DNA of 64,000 bases, taken from the NCBI GenBank assembly GCA_950096985.1, contig CATNBA010000002.1, positions 39,835 to 103,834 of the forward strand. The letters are read 5' to 3'. The notes beneath the pieces are model-generated. The model searched no databases, was not told the DNA's origin, and saw only the letters and a list, made by a program, of their open reading frames with translations. The position numbers were made by a program, and so were the translations under genes. Numbering within the stretch: the first letter of the stretch is position 1; every line of letters starts with the position of its first letter. The DNA comes from an uncultured Candidatus Melainabacteria bacterium (GTDB lineage: Bacteria > Cyanobacteriota > Vampirovibrionia > Gastranaerophilales > Gastranaerophilaceae). Below, piece after piece: positions 23,565-31,552 of this stretch.

Positions 23565-24377
23565 ATGATTAAGTATTACAAAAACAAACTCCTCTCAAAC
23601 CTTCGGGGGGGGGGCACTTATCCGCTTATGGGATTTACTCTTTCAGAAGTGTTAATTACACTTGGCATAATTGGTGTTGTTGCAGCTTTAACTATGCCAA
23701 CTCTTATTGCTAAGCAGAAAGAGAAAGAAACTGTAGCAAAATTAAAAAAAGTTTATTCTACATTAAGTCAAGCATTATTATCTGCAATTGCGGATTATGG
23801 AACAGTTGATGAATGGGGTTTAGTGTCATCAAATACTGGTGAAATTAATGATGATGGGCTGAAAGTATTGGAACACGCAGGTATGAATGCGCTTGCCGAT
23901 AGATTGCATAAATATATAAAAAGTGATATTCTTACAACCGGCTGGGATAAAGATGTTGTTCTTGTAAATATGCATGGAACACCTCTTGATCAGTGGTATG
24001 ACAAGGGAGAACCAAATGCTCTCAGGTTACCTGATGGGACCATATTTATAATGGGACAAATTACTACAAATTCATTATGCTCTAATCCTGATTTAAAGTC
24101 AGGCGGATATTGCTCTACTATTGTAGTGTGGTTTCCTCCCAAAAACAAGCAAAGGGTTGAAGGGAAAAACCAGTTTAATTTTTATTTAATGAAGAACCGT
24201 CTAATCCCATGGGGAGTATCTTATGATCCACATAATGCGTTTGAAAAAAATTGTAAAATTTCTACAAATAACAGGCAGAGTGGCAGAGGCTGTACAGCTT
24301 GGGTACTCGAAAAAGAAAATATGGATTATCTTCATTGTGATGATTTAAGCTGGGATGGAAAATCAAAATGTAAATAA
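23565..24377 (+). CDS. prepilin-like (type II secretion/type IV pilin-type) protein with a G10 tract in the leader
   Basis: The 270-residue protein carries a prepilin N-terminus: leader of 23 residues ending PLMG, then FTLSEVLITLGIIGVVAAL, cleaved by prepilin peptidase between G23 and F24. Glutamate at +5 of the mature protein is present. The rest is a long globular domain with about six cysteines (for example CSNPDLKSGGYC and the CTAWV...HCDD...KCK end), suggesting disulphides. The leader encodes LRGGGT through ten consecutive G bases at 23605-23614; loss or gain of one G leads to early stops in both other frames. An in-frame ATG at 23628 (residue 22) has no Shine-Dalgarno. Processing and assembly genes pilD, pilT and pilC are elsewhere in this window. 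Confidence 0.88.
   Translation: MIKYYKNKLLSNLRGGGTYPLMGFTLSEVLITLGIIGVVAALTMPTLIAKQKEKETVAKLKKVYSTLSQALLSAIADYGTVDEWGLVSSNTGEINDDGLKVLEHAGMNALADRLHKYIKSDILTTGWDKDVVLVNMHGTPLDQWYDKGEPNALRLPDGTIFIMGQITTNSLCSNPDLKSGGYCSTIVVWFPPKNKQRVEGKNQFNFYLMKNRLIPWGVSYDPHNAFEKNCKISTNNRQSGRGCTAWVLEKENMDYLHCDDLSWDGKSKCK
23605..23614 (+). repeat. homopolymeric G10 tract within the prepilin leader
   Basis: Ten consecutive G bases lie at codons 14-17 of the prepilin gene. Such a run is striking in this A+T-rich sequence. In the G9 frame translation stops within about ten codons of the tract; in the G11 frame it also stops early. Confidence 0.95.
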
Positions 24378-24379
24378 TC

Positions 24380-24414
24380 AAAAACCACTCATCATTTGAT
24401 GGGTGGTTTTTTTA
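24380..24414 (+). terminator. intrinsic terminator of the prepilin gene
   Basis: AACCACTCATC pairs with GATGGGTGGTT (one G-T wobble) around ATTT, followed by a T run. The A run before it could also serve the convergent autotransporter gene. Confidence 0.88.
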
Positions 24415-24435
24415 TTTGTTGTTTTTATTTTATAT

Positions 24436-27400
24436 CTATAATGCTACTCTAAATCCGAATTGGAAACCTACACCGTTGCGGCCGCCAGATCTGAACATTG
24501 ATTGTAAATAGCCTGTACATCTTTCGCCGGCTGTCTTTTGGATACCTAAGCCATATAAGAAATACGGGTCAAGGCTTAATTCTGGTAAACTTACATTATT
24601 AGCCGTGAATTTTGTATCATCCATAATATTCCATACAATTGTTAATCCTAAGTATGGCTGCCAGCCGTGTTTAAGGTTACCGATAAATTTGATACCGGGA
24701 GCTATTTGAATTGCATTCAGCGCATCATTATGTATACCAACTCCGGCAGCATTTGTATAATTAAATGTGTTTATATAACTGTATGACATCATATAGCTTG
24801 GTTGAACAATGAATTTGCCGCGAGCAAGTTCCCAGTTATAACCGGTTTTTGATGCAACACCTGTCATAAACATGCCGAAATTTTCGCTGCCATACATTGT
24901 TGTAGCTTCAGCAGAATTAGCTCCGGCATTGGCTGTTAATGCGGTGAAGAAATTACCTTTGTATAAAATACCTGTTGCACCTAATGTACCGCCATTCTGA
25001 TAAATACCGTTTCCATGGAATGATTGGTGGCTTCCGTTGTATGCACCATAAATAGAGTACATACCATCAAAACCGTGTTTTAATTCGTATAAATCAGAGT
25101 CTCCGCCAAAGAATGAACCATATGCTACATTTGAAACCTTTGGTCCGTTATTTAATTTTACATTTTCAAATGTACTGTATGGTTTAAACCATACGCCTTT
25201 ATTTTCGTGTGGGTTCATTGTCGGAGAATATACTCCGTCTGTATTTGCAGCAAATCTATTTCTTAATTTCATTGCTTTTCTTTGAGTTTCAGGCATCAAC
25301 ATATACATATCCATATTGTTAAATGCCATATCATATGTATTTAATTGAGTTAAATAGCCGCCGACAAGAGCTGCTACAGGAGCTGTTAAAATTGCCGGAT
25401 TATAATGTTTATGATTTTTGTCAGCATTGGCAGAAAGTATCAGTTGTCCTGTGGTTGGATCAAAATCAGCACCATATTTGAAGATAGGACCTAAAGCACT
25501 TGTGTTTGTATTAAGTTCAATTACATCCAATAGCGGGCTGTTTCCTGTTTCATCTTTTTCTATGAAATCAAATTTGATTGAAGTTTGATTTGCATTGTTG
25601 TTTGGTAATAAATTAATACTATCTAATGACAGTTTACCGTCGCCTGTTACAGTGTTTGCCGCAATTGTGTCGGATAAACCGGTATTCATATCAACATCAA
25701 TACCGAGTTTACCGTTTCCGTCCATATGAAGATTACCAAAATTAATTTTGTCTGTAGCACTGTTATTAGCAAGATTTAATTTTGCGCCATTATTAAAATG
25801 AGTATTTGCAGCAGAGAAATACTGAGCACCTTGCACTAGTGTGGTAGTACCATCATTATAATGAACATCACCTGTAAATTGGCTGTTATTGCTATTTAAA
25901 ACTAAATTTCCTGTACCGTTTTTATTTATTATACCTTCACCCTTAATTCCGCCGTTTAAAGTAATTGATTTAGGACCATTGAAAGTAATTTCTGCTATTT
26001 TATCACCATTATTACTCATTGTAATATCATTAGGTACAGGAGCAGAAGCATTATCTCTTGCCGTATCGTTATTATCAATAGTGTTTCCGGAGAAAACAAT
26101 ATTTTTTGATGAAGCTACTATTTCGATTTTTCCGCCATCATTATAAATAGCTCCGCCGTCTTTTGATGCTTTGTTATCAATAAATGAAGTGTCAACGATT
26201 TTTGCAACTCCGCTATTATATATTGCACCACCGTATTCTTTTGCGGTATTGTTTTTAATTACTGCATTTTCTATTTTTAATTCACCTGCATTATTTACAA
26301 CAGCTCCGCTATTTTCGGTTAAAAACTTATTCAAGCTGATATTTACGAGCTGTAAACGCTGTGCATCTCCTACTGTAATACCTTCATATCCGTTGCCGTT
26401 AAGTTCTTTTCCATCAAAATTTATTTTTAAATATTCACCATTCATAGCACCTAAGTTTTGACCAATTGTCAAATCAGATGCCGGGTTTTGCCTGTATTCT
26501 CTAATACCGTCTGCATCCAAAGCATCAGCCAAACCGTTAGTTGTATCTTTTTCAACATTAATATAGCCGTCTTCTCCAACTGTTAATGTGAATTTTTTAT
26601 GGTTTGTATACTGAACTATAGCATCACCAATTAATGAAAAATTAGGATCTAATCTGTTAAATAATCTGAAACTATCTTTATCACCGTCTTTAATTTTTAC
26701 ATCAAAGTGCTCAGCATCGAATTTTAATTCGCCGTTCATTGCTTGCGATATGTTGAACATATCACTTTCGCCTTTTGAAAGATCTGCATCAAATGCAAGT
26801 TTTACATCCCCTTCTGAGCTAACTTCAAAGTTTCTGATATTTAAAGTATCAATTCTATCATTCTGCATATTGATTGAACCCGAATTTATTGTTAAATCAA
26901 TATTATCAAGGATAGGTCTGGTTTCTGCTGATTTTTCAGAAGAATTCAAGGTTAATAACCCTTCATTTAATGTTAATCCTATATTTTTAACTTGCGAATT
27001 AAATGTTACATCACCATTAACACTAACGGATGCTTTATCTATTCCGCTGCCTTGAATACCGTCATTAAATAATAGTTTACTGTTTTCATTGCGGGTAATT
27101 AATTGAACTTTCCCTTCTTGAATATAGATAGCGTTAGATTCGGGAGTTCCCATATCTTGTCCCACTCTGTGCATATTGCCTGTAAATTCATGCGTTTTGC
27201 CGTCATCAGAAACAATCTGGAATAACTTATAAGCTCCGCTGTTTGAGTTTTGATTTACATGGATTGCACCGCCGTCTTGATCTGCTTTGTTATTTATAAA
27301 ATCAGAGTTAATAATTCTGACAACATCTAATCCTGACGTACTTGAGTTATTAGATAAAACCGCAACAGCTCCGCCGCGAGTTTGTGCGTGGTTGTTTTCA

Positions 27401-28473
27401 AAAGTACTGTTGTGAATTTCTAATGTACCACCATGAGAATATACAGCACCCCCAAGTGTTTTTGCAGTATTGTCTTTAAATGCAGAATTTTTAATAAATA
27501 CAGGGTCACTGCCGGAAACTGAAATAGCTCCGCCTGAATTAGCAGAGTTTGCAGTAAACTTACCGTTGTCTACAATAAATGAACCGCTTACATCTATAGC
27601 ACCGCCGTTATCCACAGCTGTATTATTTGTAAATTCACTATTATAAATTTCTAAGCCTTTACCCAAAGATGGTCCTGAAGAAACAGAAACAGCACCGCCT
27701 GAATTGGCTTTATTGTTATTAAATTTTAAGTTATTAAATGAAACATTTGCACTGCTGACAAATATAGCTCCGCCCGCATTTGCCTCATTCCCTTCAAAAA
27801 TACAGTCATGAATTGCATGAGTGATTTGACTATCGGCAGAGTTTGACAGACCATTTATCATTATCGCTCCGCCATATTTGTTGTACTCATTTATTTGACC
27901 AACTTTGTTGCCTTTAAATTCAGAACCTGAAATTTCAATATTTTCTGCTCTTTGAATATAAATCGCACCACCGCCGTTACCGGCAATGTTGCCGTTAAAT
28001 TTTGAATTTAAAATTTTTGCTTGTTTTGATTGTGCAAAATATATTGCCCCGCCGTTTTGTGCAGCATTATTACCATTAAATTCGGTATTGTTGACTTCTG
28101 CATTTTTGGTTTGGTAAAGCATTAAAGCACCACCGCCGGTTGATGTTCCTGTGGCAGTACTGTTATTTGAATCAAATATACTGTCACGAATTGATAGAGT
28201 TCCGCCCCAATCGTAAATTGCCCCGCCGCCACCAGGTATGCCGTATACAGCACCGTGTGTATTTGTATTATTACTGAATGTATTTTTAATAACATTTAAT
28301 TGATTTTTATTTACTGCAACTCCGCCATAAAAACCGGCAAATTCTCCGGCATCAGTATAGCCGTCATAAGTTTGTCCTTCTGTTATATCAATACTGAAAG
28401 CTTTTTCTGAATTGAAAGTGGCGCAAAGCATTACTACAGCACACGCCATCAACAATGTTTTGGGTCGTATCAT
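24436..28473 (-). CDS. second Pmp-like autotransporter/adhesin
   Basis: The 1345-residue protein starts with a signal peptide (MIRPKTLLMACAVVMLCATF..., cleavage near KAFS) and carries more than a dozen GGAI motifs (GGAIYD, GGAIYF, GGAIYI, GGAIDVSG, GGAIHVN and others) with FxxN-type repeats, as in chlamydial Pmps. A second GGAIYN cluster occurs at about 720-770. A linker leads to a C-terminal beta barrel of about 300 residues ending RSGGRNGVGFQFGFRVAL. The barrel resembles that of the 1781-residue protein but the passenger is shorter and different. AAAGGA lies nine bases before the ATG. It has its own promoter with a full TTGACA box. Confidence 0.88.
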   Translation of the reverse strand: MIRPKTLLMACAVVMLCATFNSEKAFSIDITEGQTYDGYTDAGEFAGFYGGVAVNKNQLNVIKNTFSNNTNTHGAVYGIPGGGGAIYDWGGTLSIRDSIFDSNNSTATGTSTGGGALMLYQTKNAEVNNTEFNGNNAAQNGGAIYFAQSKQAKILNSKFNGNIAGNGGGAIYIQRAENIEISGSEFKGNKVGQINEYNKYGGAIMINGLSNSADSQITHAIHDCIFEGNEANAGGAIFVSSANVSFNNLKFNNNKANSGGAVSVSSGPSLGKGLEIYNSEFTNNTAVDNGGAIDVSGSFIVDNGKFTANSANSGGAISVSGSDPVFIKNSAFKDNTAKTLGGAVYSHGGTLEIHNSTFENNHAQTRGGAVAVLSNNSSTSGLDVVRIINSDFINNKADQDGGAIHVNQNSNSGAYKLFQIVSDDGKTHEFTGNMHRVGQDMGTPESNAIYIQEGKVQLITRNENSKLLFNDGIQGSGIDKASVSVNGDVTFNSQVKNIGLTLNEGLLTLNSSEKSAETRPILDNIDLTINSGSINMQNDRIDTLNIRNFEVSSEGDVKLAFDADLSKGESDMFNISQAMNGELKFDAEHFDVKIKDGDKDSFRLFNRLDPNFSLIGDAIVQYTNHKKFTLTVGEDGYINVEKDTTNGLADALDADGIREYRQNPASDLTIGQNLGAMNGEYLKINFDGKELNGNGYEGITVGDAQRLQLVNISLNKFLTENSGAVVNNAGELKIENAVIKNNTAKEYGGAIYNSGVAKIVDTSFIDNKASKDGGAIYNDGGKIEIVASSKNIVFSGNTIDNNDTARDNASAPVPNDITMSNNGDKIAEITFNGPKSITLNGGIKGEGIINKNGTGNLVLNSNNSQFTGDVHYNDGTTTLVQGAQYFSAANTHFNNGAKLNLANNSATDKINFGNLHMDGNGKLGIDVDMNTGLSDTIAANTVTGDGKLSLDSINLLPNNNANQTSIKFDFIEKDETGNSPLLDVIELNTNTSALGPIFKYGADFDPTTGQLILSANADKNHKHYNPAILTAPVAALVGGYLTQLNTYDMAFNNMDMYMLMPETQRKAMKLRNRFAANTDGVYSPTMNPHENKGVWFKPYSTFENVKLNNGPKVSNVAYGSFFGGDSDLYELKHGFDGMYSIYGAYNGSHQSFHGNGIYQNGGTLGATGILYKGNFFTALTANAGANSAEATTMYGSENFGMFMTGVASKTGYNWELARGKFIVQPSYMMSYSYINTFNYTNAAGVGIHNDALNAIQIAPGIKFIGNLKHGWQPYLGLTIVWNIMDDTKFTANNVSLPELSLDPYFLYGLGIQKTAGERCTGYLQSMFRSGGRNGVGFQFGFRVAL

Positions 28474-28525
28474 TTCTTTTATTCCTTTTTTTACATATTC
28501 TTAATCACAAATAATCTATATTCTA

Positions 28526-28554
28526 ATAATATATTTATGGCTTTTGGTTGTCAA
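28526..28554 (-). promoter_or_regulatory. promoter of the second autotransporter gene
   Basis: On the - strand TTGACA (28554-28549) and TATTAT (28531-28526) are separated by 17 bases. The 5' leader is about 50 bases with an AAAGGA Shine-Dalgarno. Confidence 0.75.
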
Positions 28555-28588
28555 TAATTAGAACGCTCTAGTTTAAATTTTATAAAGT

Positions 28589-28617
28589 TTGATAAAGATA
28601 ATTTTTTTTTCTATAAT
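28589..28617 (+). promoter_or_regulatory. promoter of ogt
   Basis: TTGATA at 28589-28594, 17-base spacer, TATAAT at 28612-28617, 26 bases before ATG 28644, with AGGA as the Shine-Dalgarno. Confidence 0.7.
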
Positions 28618-28643
28618 AATTAATAAAAAAACAGGAATTAAAG

Positions 28644-29165
28644 ATGTATTTCAAAAGCAAATATCATTCACCAATCGGAGTTTTTACTCTTGTATGTGAC
28701 GTAAATCAAAATCTTGTCGGGTGTTGGCTTGAGGGACAAAAATATTTTCAAGACCAAATCCAATCAGAAATTATTATAAATGATAATCTTGCAATATTTG
28801 AAAAGACGAAATATTGGCTCGATAGATATTTTCGAGGTGAAAAACCGGAAATTTCCGAATTACAACTATTACCAAAAGGTAGTGAGTTCAGGCTTCGAAT
28901 TTGGCAAATCTTGTGTGAAATTCCTTATGGTGAAGTTATTACGTACGGTGATATTGCAAAGAAAATTGCGAAAGAAAGAGGAAATGATAAGATGTCTGCT
29001 CAGGCTGTCGGCGGGGCAGTCGGGCATAATCCTATTTGTATTATCATACCTTGTCATAGAGTAATCGGAGCGAATGGTAAATTGACAGGATATGCCGGAG
29101 GGGTTGAAAACAAAATTAAGCTTTTAGAGCATGAAAATTTGTACAGGAAGTTGAAGTATAGATAG
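28644..29165 (+). CDS. ogt: methylated-DNA--protein-cysteine methyltransferase
   Basis: Ogt removes the alkyl group from O6-methylguanine to its own cysteine in a suicide reaction. The 173-residue protein has the acceptor motif IPCHRV with C137 and the helix-turn-helix/arginine-finger region YGEVITYGDIAKKIA. Downstream GKLTGYAGGVENKIKLLEHE is the conserved C-terminal segment. Single gene with its own promoter. Confidence 0.95.
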   Translation: MYFKSKYHSPIGVFTLVCDVNQNLVGCWLEGQKYFQDQIQSEIIINDNLAIFEKTKYWLDRYFRGEKPEISELQLLPKGSEFRLRIWQILCEIPYGEVITYGDIAKKIAKERGNDKMSAQAVGGAVGHNPICIIIPCHRVIGANGKLTGYAGGVENKIKLLEHENLYRKLKYR

Positions 29166-29223
29166 CAAAATTTATTTTTAGGAGTTTTGTAATATTTATA
29201 ATACTGTTTAAGGAAATTCTATT

Positions 29224-30042
29224 ATGCAAGTAAATAATATTCAGTCAAATAATACAAATTACATAATACCTATAACATCAAAAGATACAACAAAAAATCT
29301 CAAACAAGATTATTCTGTTCAAACTAAAAAATCAAACAAACCATCTTTTAATGGTTATCTTAGCAGAAATACAGAACCAATAATTAAAAGATTAGTCACA
29401 GAACATATTGACAGTATTAGAGTTTGGGCTAATTATAAGGGACGTCTTATAGACGCAGAAGAAGCACAGAATATAAAAGCAGCAAAAGATTTAGGTGACA
29501 GAGTTATAAACAAATTATCATCATTTGCTTCCGCGTTACATAAAGATACTTGTTTGAACCTTTCAGTAGAAAAATGCAAGGTGTTTTTACACAATTCATT
29601 CCCCGCAAATTTAGTATTAGAAAATAAGGTGTATAATCAGTCTATAGAAATACTCAATACTCAACTGCTTCGTAATTATCATGCCCCTCGTTTTATTGAT
29701 GACGGTGAGTATATTTTGGTAAAAAATCGAATCGGTCAATTTTATGAACTTAAAAATATAGATGATTTAAAAAATTTAGAAGGTGTTGCAAATGAGCTTA
29801 TGAAAGCACCCGAAATGATAAATGAATATATGTTTTTGGACTGTTTTAACAGGCTTAAAGACAAAGCCGGCGCGGGGAATACGATTATAGGTAACATGAG
29901 AAATGCTTATAACAGAAATAAGGCAAATAAACTTGCGAAAGCGTTTAAAATTCCTGATGAAAACGGAATTTCTTGGGCAGAAAAACTAAAAGAATATCAA
30001 GAATCCTATCAACAAATAATATCTGGTATTACAAAACTCTAA
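29224..30042 (+). CDS. hypothetical protein with N-terminal PSFNG motif
   Basis: The 272-residue protein is not recognised. It has a polar, Asn/Thr/Lys-rich N-terminus of about 40 residues ending in KPSFNGYL, then a mostly helical, charged body. There is no signal peptide or membrane helix. The short S-F-[NK]-G motif after a disordered N-terminus recurs in the unrelated protein at 46685. AAGGAAA serves as Shine-Dalgarno. A 76-residue gene follows after 12 bases. Confidence 0.7.
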   Translation: MQVNNIQSNNTNYIIPITSKDTTKNLKQDYSVQTKKSNKPSFNGYLSRNTEPIIKRLVTEHIDSIRVWANYKGRLIDAEEAQNIKAAKDLGDRVINKLSSFASALHKDTCLNLSVEKCKVFLHNSFPANLVLENKVYNQSIEILNTQLLRNYHAPRFIDDGEYILVKNRIGQFYELKNIDDLKNLEGVANELMKAPEMINEYMFLDCFNRLKDKAGAGNTIIGNMRNAYNRNKANKLAKAFKIPDENGISWAEKLKEYQESYQQIISGITKL

Positions 30043-30054
30043 AGGAAATAAATA

Positions 30055-30285
30055 ATGAAAATAAGATTATTCAATTCTATAAAAAGAAATCCAAGTAGAA
30101 ATATTAATTATAATCAACCTATAAAAAATATATCAATAATTAATAACAATATTATAACAAAGAAGCAACTTACAGTTGGAGAAAAGCTTGTTAGAATGAC
30201 AGAGTTACTTAACCGAATACTTTGTAGAATAGAAGAAAAAGACAAGGTATTGTTAGAGCAACTTAAAAGACTTTCGGGAAAATAA
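30055..30285 (+). CDS. small hypothetical protein
   Basis: A 76-residue basic protein with an Asn/Ile-rich N-terminal half and a helical C-terminal half (VGEKLVRMTELLNRILCRIEEKDKVLLEQLKRL) that could form a coiled coil. It starts 12 bases after the previous gene with AAAGGAAA as the Shine-Dalgarno, so it is probably in the same transcript. No family recognised. Confidence 0.55.
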   Translation: MKIRLFNSIKRNPSRNINYNQPIKNISIINNNIITKKQLTVGEKLVRMTELLNRILCRIEEKDKVLLEQLKRLSGK

Positions 30286-30429
30286 AATTCTAATTGACCA
30301 TTAAAAGCGTAAAATGAGTATTTTGAAATTGATGTAAAAAGACCTGATTTGATAATTTTTTCAAAAAACTATGGATAATTATATAACCAAGTTATTAAGA
30401 AATATTTAACTAAATATGTCTTGGGTGAT

Positions 30430-30705
30430 ATGCCAATACATAAAGCAACAATTGAAGAAATGAAAAAATTTCACGAAGCATTAAAAGAACAACCGGATGT
30501 TATTGCCCAAATGCATTTAACTAAAAATGAACATGGTAAATTGCCAATAGATTTTAATACTGAAAAGAAGAAAGAAATTCGTAGAGCAATAACGTATGCT
30601 GCATTGAATTCTGATTTGGATATTAATACTTCAATAAAATTGTTAGAAGAATATAATAGAACTGGTATATACACTGAAGCAATTCAAGAATTAAAGAAGC
30701 TGTAA
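30430..30705 (+). CDS. small hypothetical protein, possibly 5'-truncated by a frameshift
   Basis: From ATG 30430 the frame encodes 91 helical, charged residues (IEEMKKFHEALKEQPDVIAQ and so on) that look like a real protein, but no Shine-Dalgarno precedes it. An ATG at 30371 in another frame encodes MDNYITKLL before stopping; shifting back one base at 30397 would join it smoothly (KKYLTKYVLGDMPIHKA) to this frame, giving a protein of about 110 residues. So this may be a gene with a single-base deletion, or the real start may be elsewhere. No family recognised. The 135 bases before it otherwise hold nothing I can name. Confidence 0.45.
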   Translation: MPIHKATIEEMKKFHEALKEQPDVIAQMHLTKNEHGKLPIDFNTEKKKEIRRAITYAALNSDLDINTSIKLLEEYNRTGIYTEAIQELKKL

Positions 30706-30822
30706 AGTATCACTTGGTTTGATTATTTTCTATCCCTCAAACTCGTACACAAAGCCGATTGCCCGAAAAATCACACCATCTGTCATAATCAACTACTCAT
30801 TAAATTATAACGAACACACAAT

Positions 30823-30850
30823 AAAAAAGAGCCCTTTCTGGACTCTTCTT
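30823..30850 (-). terminator. intrinsic terminator of tRNA-Gly
   Basis: On the - strand AAGAGTCC pairs with GGGCTCTT (one wobble) around AGAAA, followed by six T. It lies directly after the CCA end of the tRNA. Confidence 0.85.
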
Positions 30851-30852
30851 TA

Positions 30853-30928
30853 TGGAGCGGAAGACGAGACTCGAACTCGCAACAACCTGCTTGGAAGGCA
30901 GGGACTCTAGCCATTGAGTTACTTCCGC
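30853..30928 (-). tRNA. tRNA-Gly (anticodon UCC)
   Basis: The - strand encodes a full cloverleaf of 76 bases including CCA. The acceptor stem is GCGGAAG/CTTCCGC with discriminator T. The anticodon stem CCTGC/GCAGG closes the loop CTTCCAA with anticodon TCC. The T-arm is GCGAG-TTCGAGT-CTCGT with one mismatch-tolerant pair. UCC reads GGA and probably other GGN codons. CCA is encoded. Confidence 0.95.
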
Positions 30929-30936
30929 ATACCTTT

Positions 30937-30964
30937 AATATAATATAAAAAAAAAATTTTGCAA
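30937..30964 (-). promoter_or_regulatory. promoter of tRNA-Gly
   Basis: On the - strand TTGCAA (30964-30959) and TATATT (30942-30937) are separated by 16 bases. Predicted transcription begins only a few bases before the mature 5' end at 30928. A ten-base A/T homopolymer fills most of the spacer. Confidence 0.6.
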
Positions 30965-30970
30965 TAGGCT

Positions 30971-30999
30971 TTGACTAATTCTTTAGGATTAATTAATGT
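30971..30999 (+). promoter_or_regulatory. promoter of a candidate small RNA
   Basis: TTGACT at 30971-30976, 17-base spacer, TAATGT at 30994-30999. It is back-to-back with the tRNA promoter. A weaker alternative is TTGATA at 31057-31062 with TGTTAT 17 bases on. Confidence 0.5.
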
Positions 31000-31005
31000 T
31001 CGCTA

Positions 31006-31229
31006 CTTTTTTATGAAAAAATCTATTCGCCAGAAGGGTGAAAAACTTCGCAAAAATTGATATCATATATATGTAAGCTTGTTATATCCAGGCACTTTTT
31101 CGGGGTTGCGATAAGATTTTTTCTTACCAGGTTTGGTTGAAAATATAGCAGGCTTATTCTTAAAGTATAATTCTATGTTTCATATATGCAACTTGTCATC
31201 AGCTCCTTTCGACAAGTTGTTTTTTTTTG
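31006..31229 (+). ncRNA. candidate small non-coding RNA upstream of the parvulin gene
   Basis: No credible coding frame lies in the 330 bases between tRNA-Gly and the parvulin gene, yet the stretch is bounded by a promoter-like sequence (30971-30999) and a strong intrinsic terminator (31189-31229). The parvulin gene has a separate promoter inside the terminator's T run. Local hairpins are visible (for example TAAGA/TCTTA near 31110-31130). It lacks the SRP RNA tetraloop region and I could not build a 6S-like closing stem, so no known family is assigned. A leader attenuator is the main alternative. Confidence 0.5.
31189..31229 (+). terminator. intrinsic terminator of the candidate small RNA
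   Basis: CAACTTGTC (31189-31197) pairs perfectly with GACAAGTTG (31211-31219) over a 13-base loop and is followed by nine T. Confidence 0.9.
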
Positions 31230-31245
31230 TGTTTTTTGTTATAAC
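31217..31245 (+). promoter_or_regulatory. candidate promoter of the parvulin gene
   Basis: TTGTTT at 31217-31222 and TATAAC at 31240-31245 are separated by 17 bases. The -35 box overlaps the 3' arm and T run of the upstream terminator. Confidence 0.5.
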
Positions 31246-31264
31246 TACAAAAAAGGAGAGTGTT

Positions 31265-31552
31265 ATGACAAATGAAATTAAAGCAAGCCACATTCTTGTA
31301 AAAACAGAAGATGAGGCAAAAAATTTATTAACAGAAATTAGTGCAGGAAAATCTTTTGCGGAATTGGCACAAGAATTTTCTATGTGTCCGTCAGGTGCTA
31401 ACGGCGGTGATTTGGGTTATTTTGGCAGAGGTATGATGGTTAAGCCGTTTGAAGATGCAGCTTTTGCTTTAGAAAATATTGGTCAGGTATCAGAACCTGT
31501 TCAAACACAATTCGGATGGCACTTAATACAATTGACAGGAAAAGATGACTAA
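31265..31552 (+). CDS. single-domain parvulin-type peptidyl-prolyl isomerase (PpiC-like)
   Basis: The 95-residue protein catalyses cis/trans isomerisation of X-Pro bonds. It is one PpiC domain: IKASHILVKTEDEAKNLL, SFAELAQEFSMCPSGANGGDLGYFGRGMMVKPFE (in part GGDLGYF) and the closing QTQFGWHLIQL. There is no signal peptide, so it is cytoplasmic. ATG 31265 with AAGGAGAG is chosen; the frame is open 132 bases further upstream through the small-RNA terminator, which is not plausible coding sequence. The stop overlaps the aminopeptidase P gene by eight bases. Confidence 0.93.
   Translation: MTNEIKASHILVKTEDEAKNLLTEISAGKSFAELAQEFSMCPSGANGGDLGYFGRGMMVKPFEDAAFALENIGQVSEPVQTQFGWHLIQLTGKDD

Noticed and set aside
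30719..30910. 63-codon frame overlapping tRNA-Gly
   Set aside because: It is antisense to the tRNA and its terminator, with no Shine-Dalgarno.
31092..31190. SRP RNA (ffs) in the gap after tRNA-Gly
   Set aside because: A CAGG...AGCAGG pattern is present but the essential GGAAG of the conserved SRP domain is not.
31133..31264. N-terminal extension of the parvulin
   Set aside because: It would translate through a perfect terminator stem and T run; ATG 31265 has AAGGAGAG.
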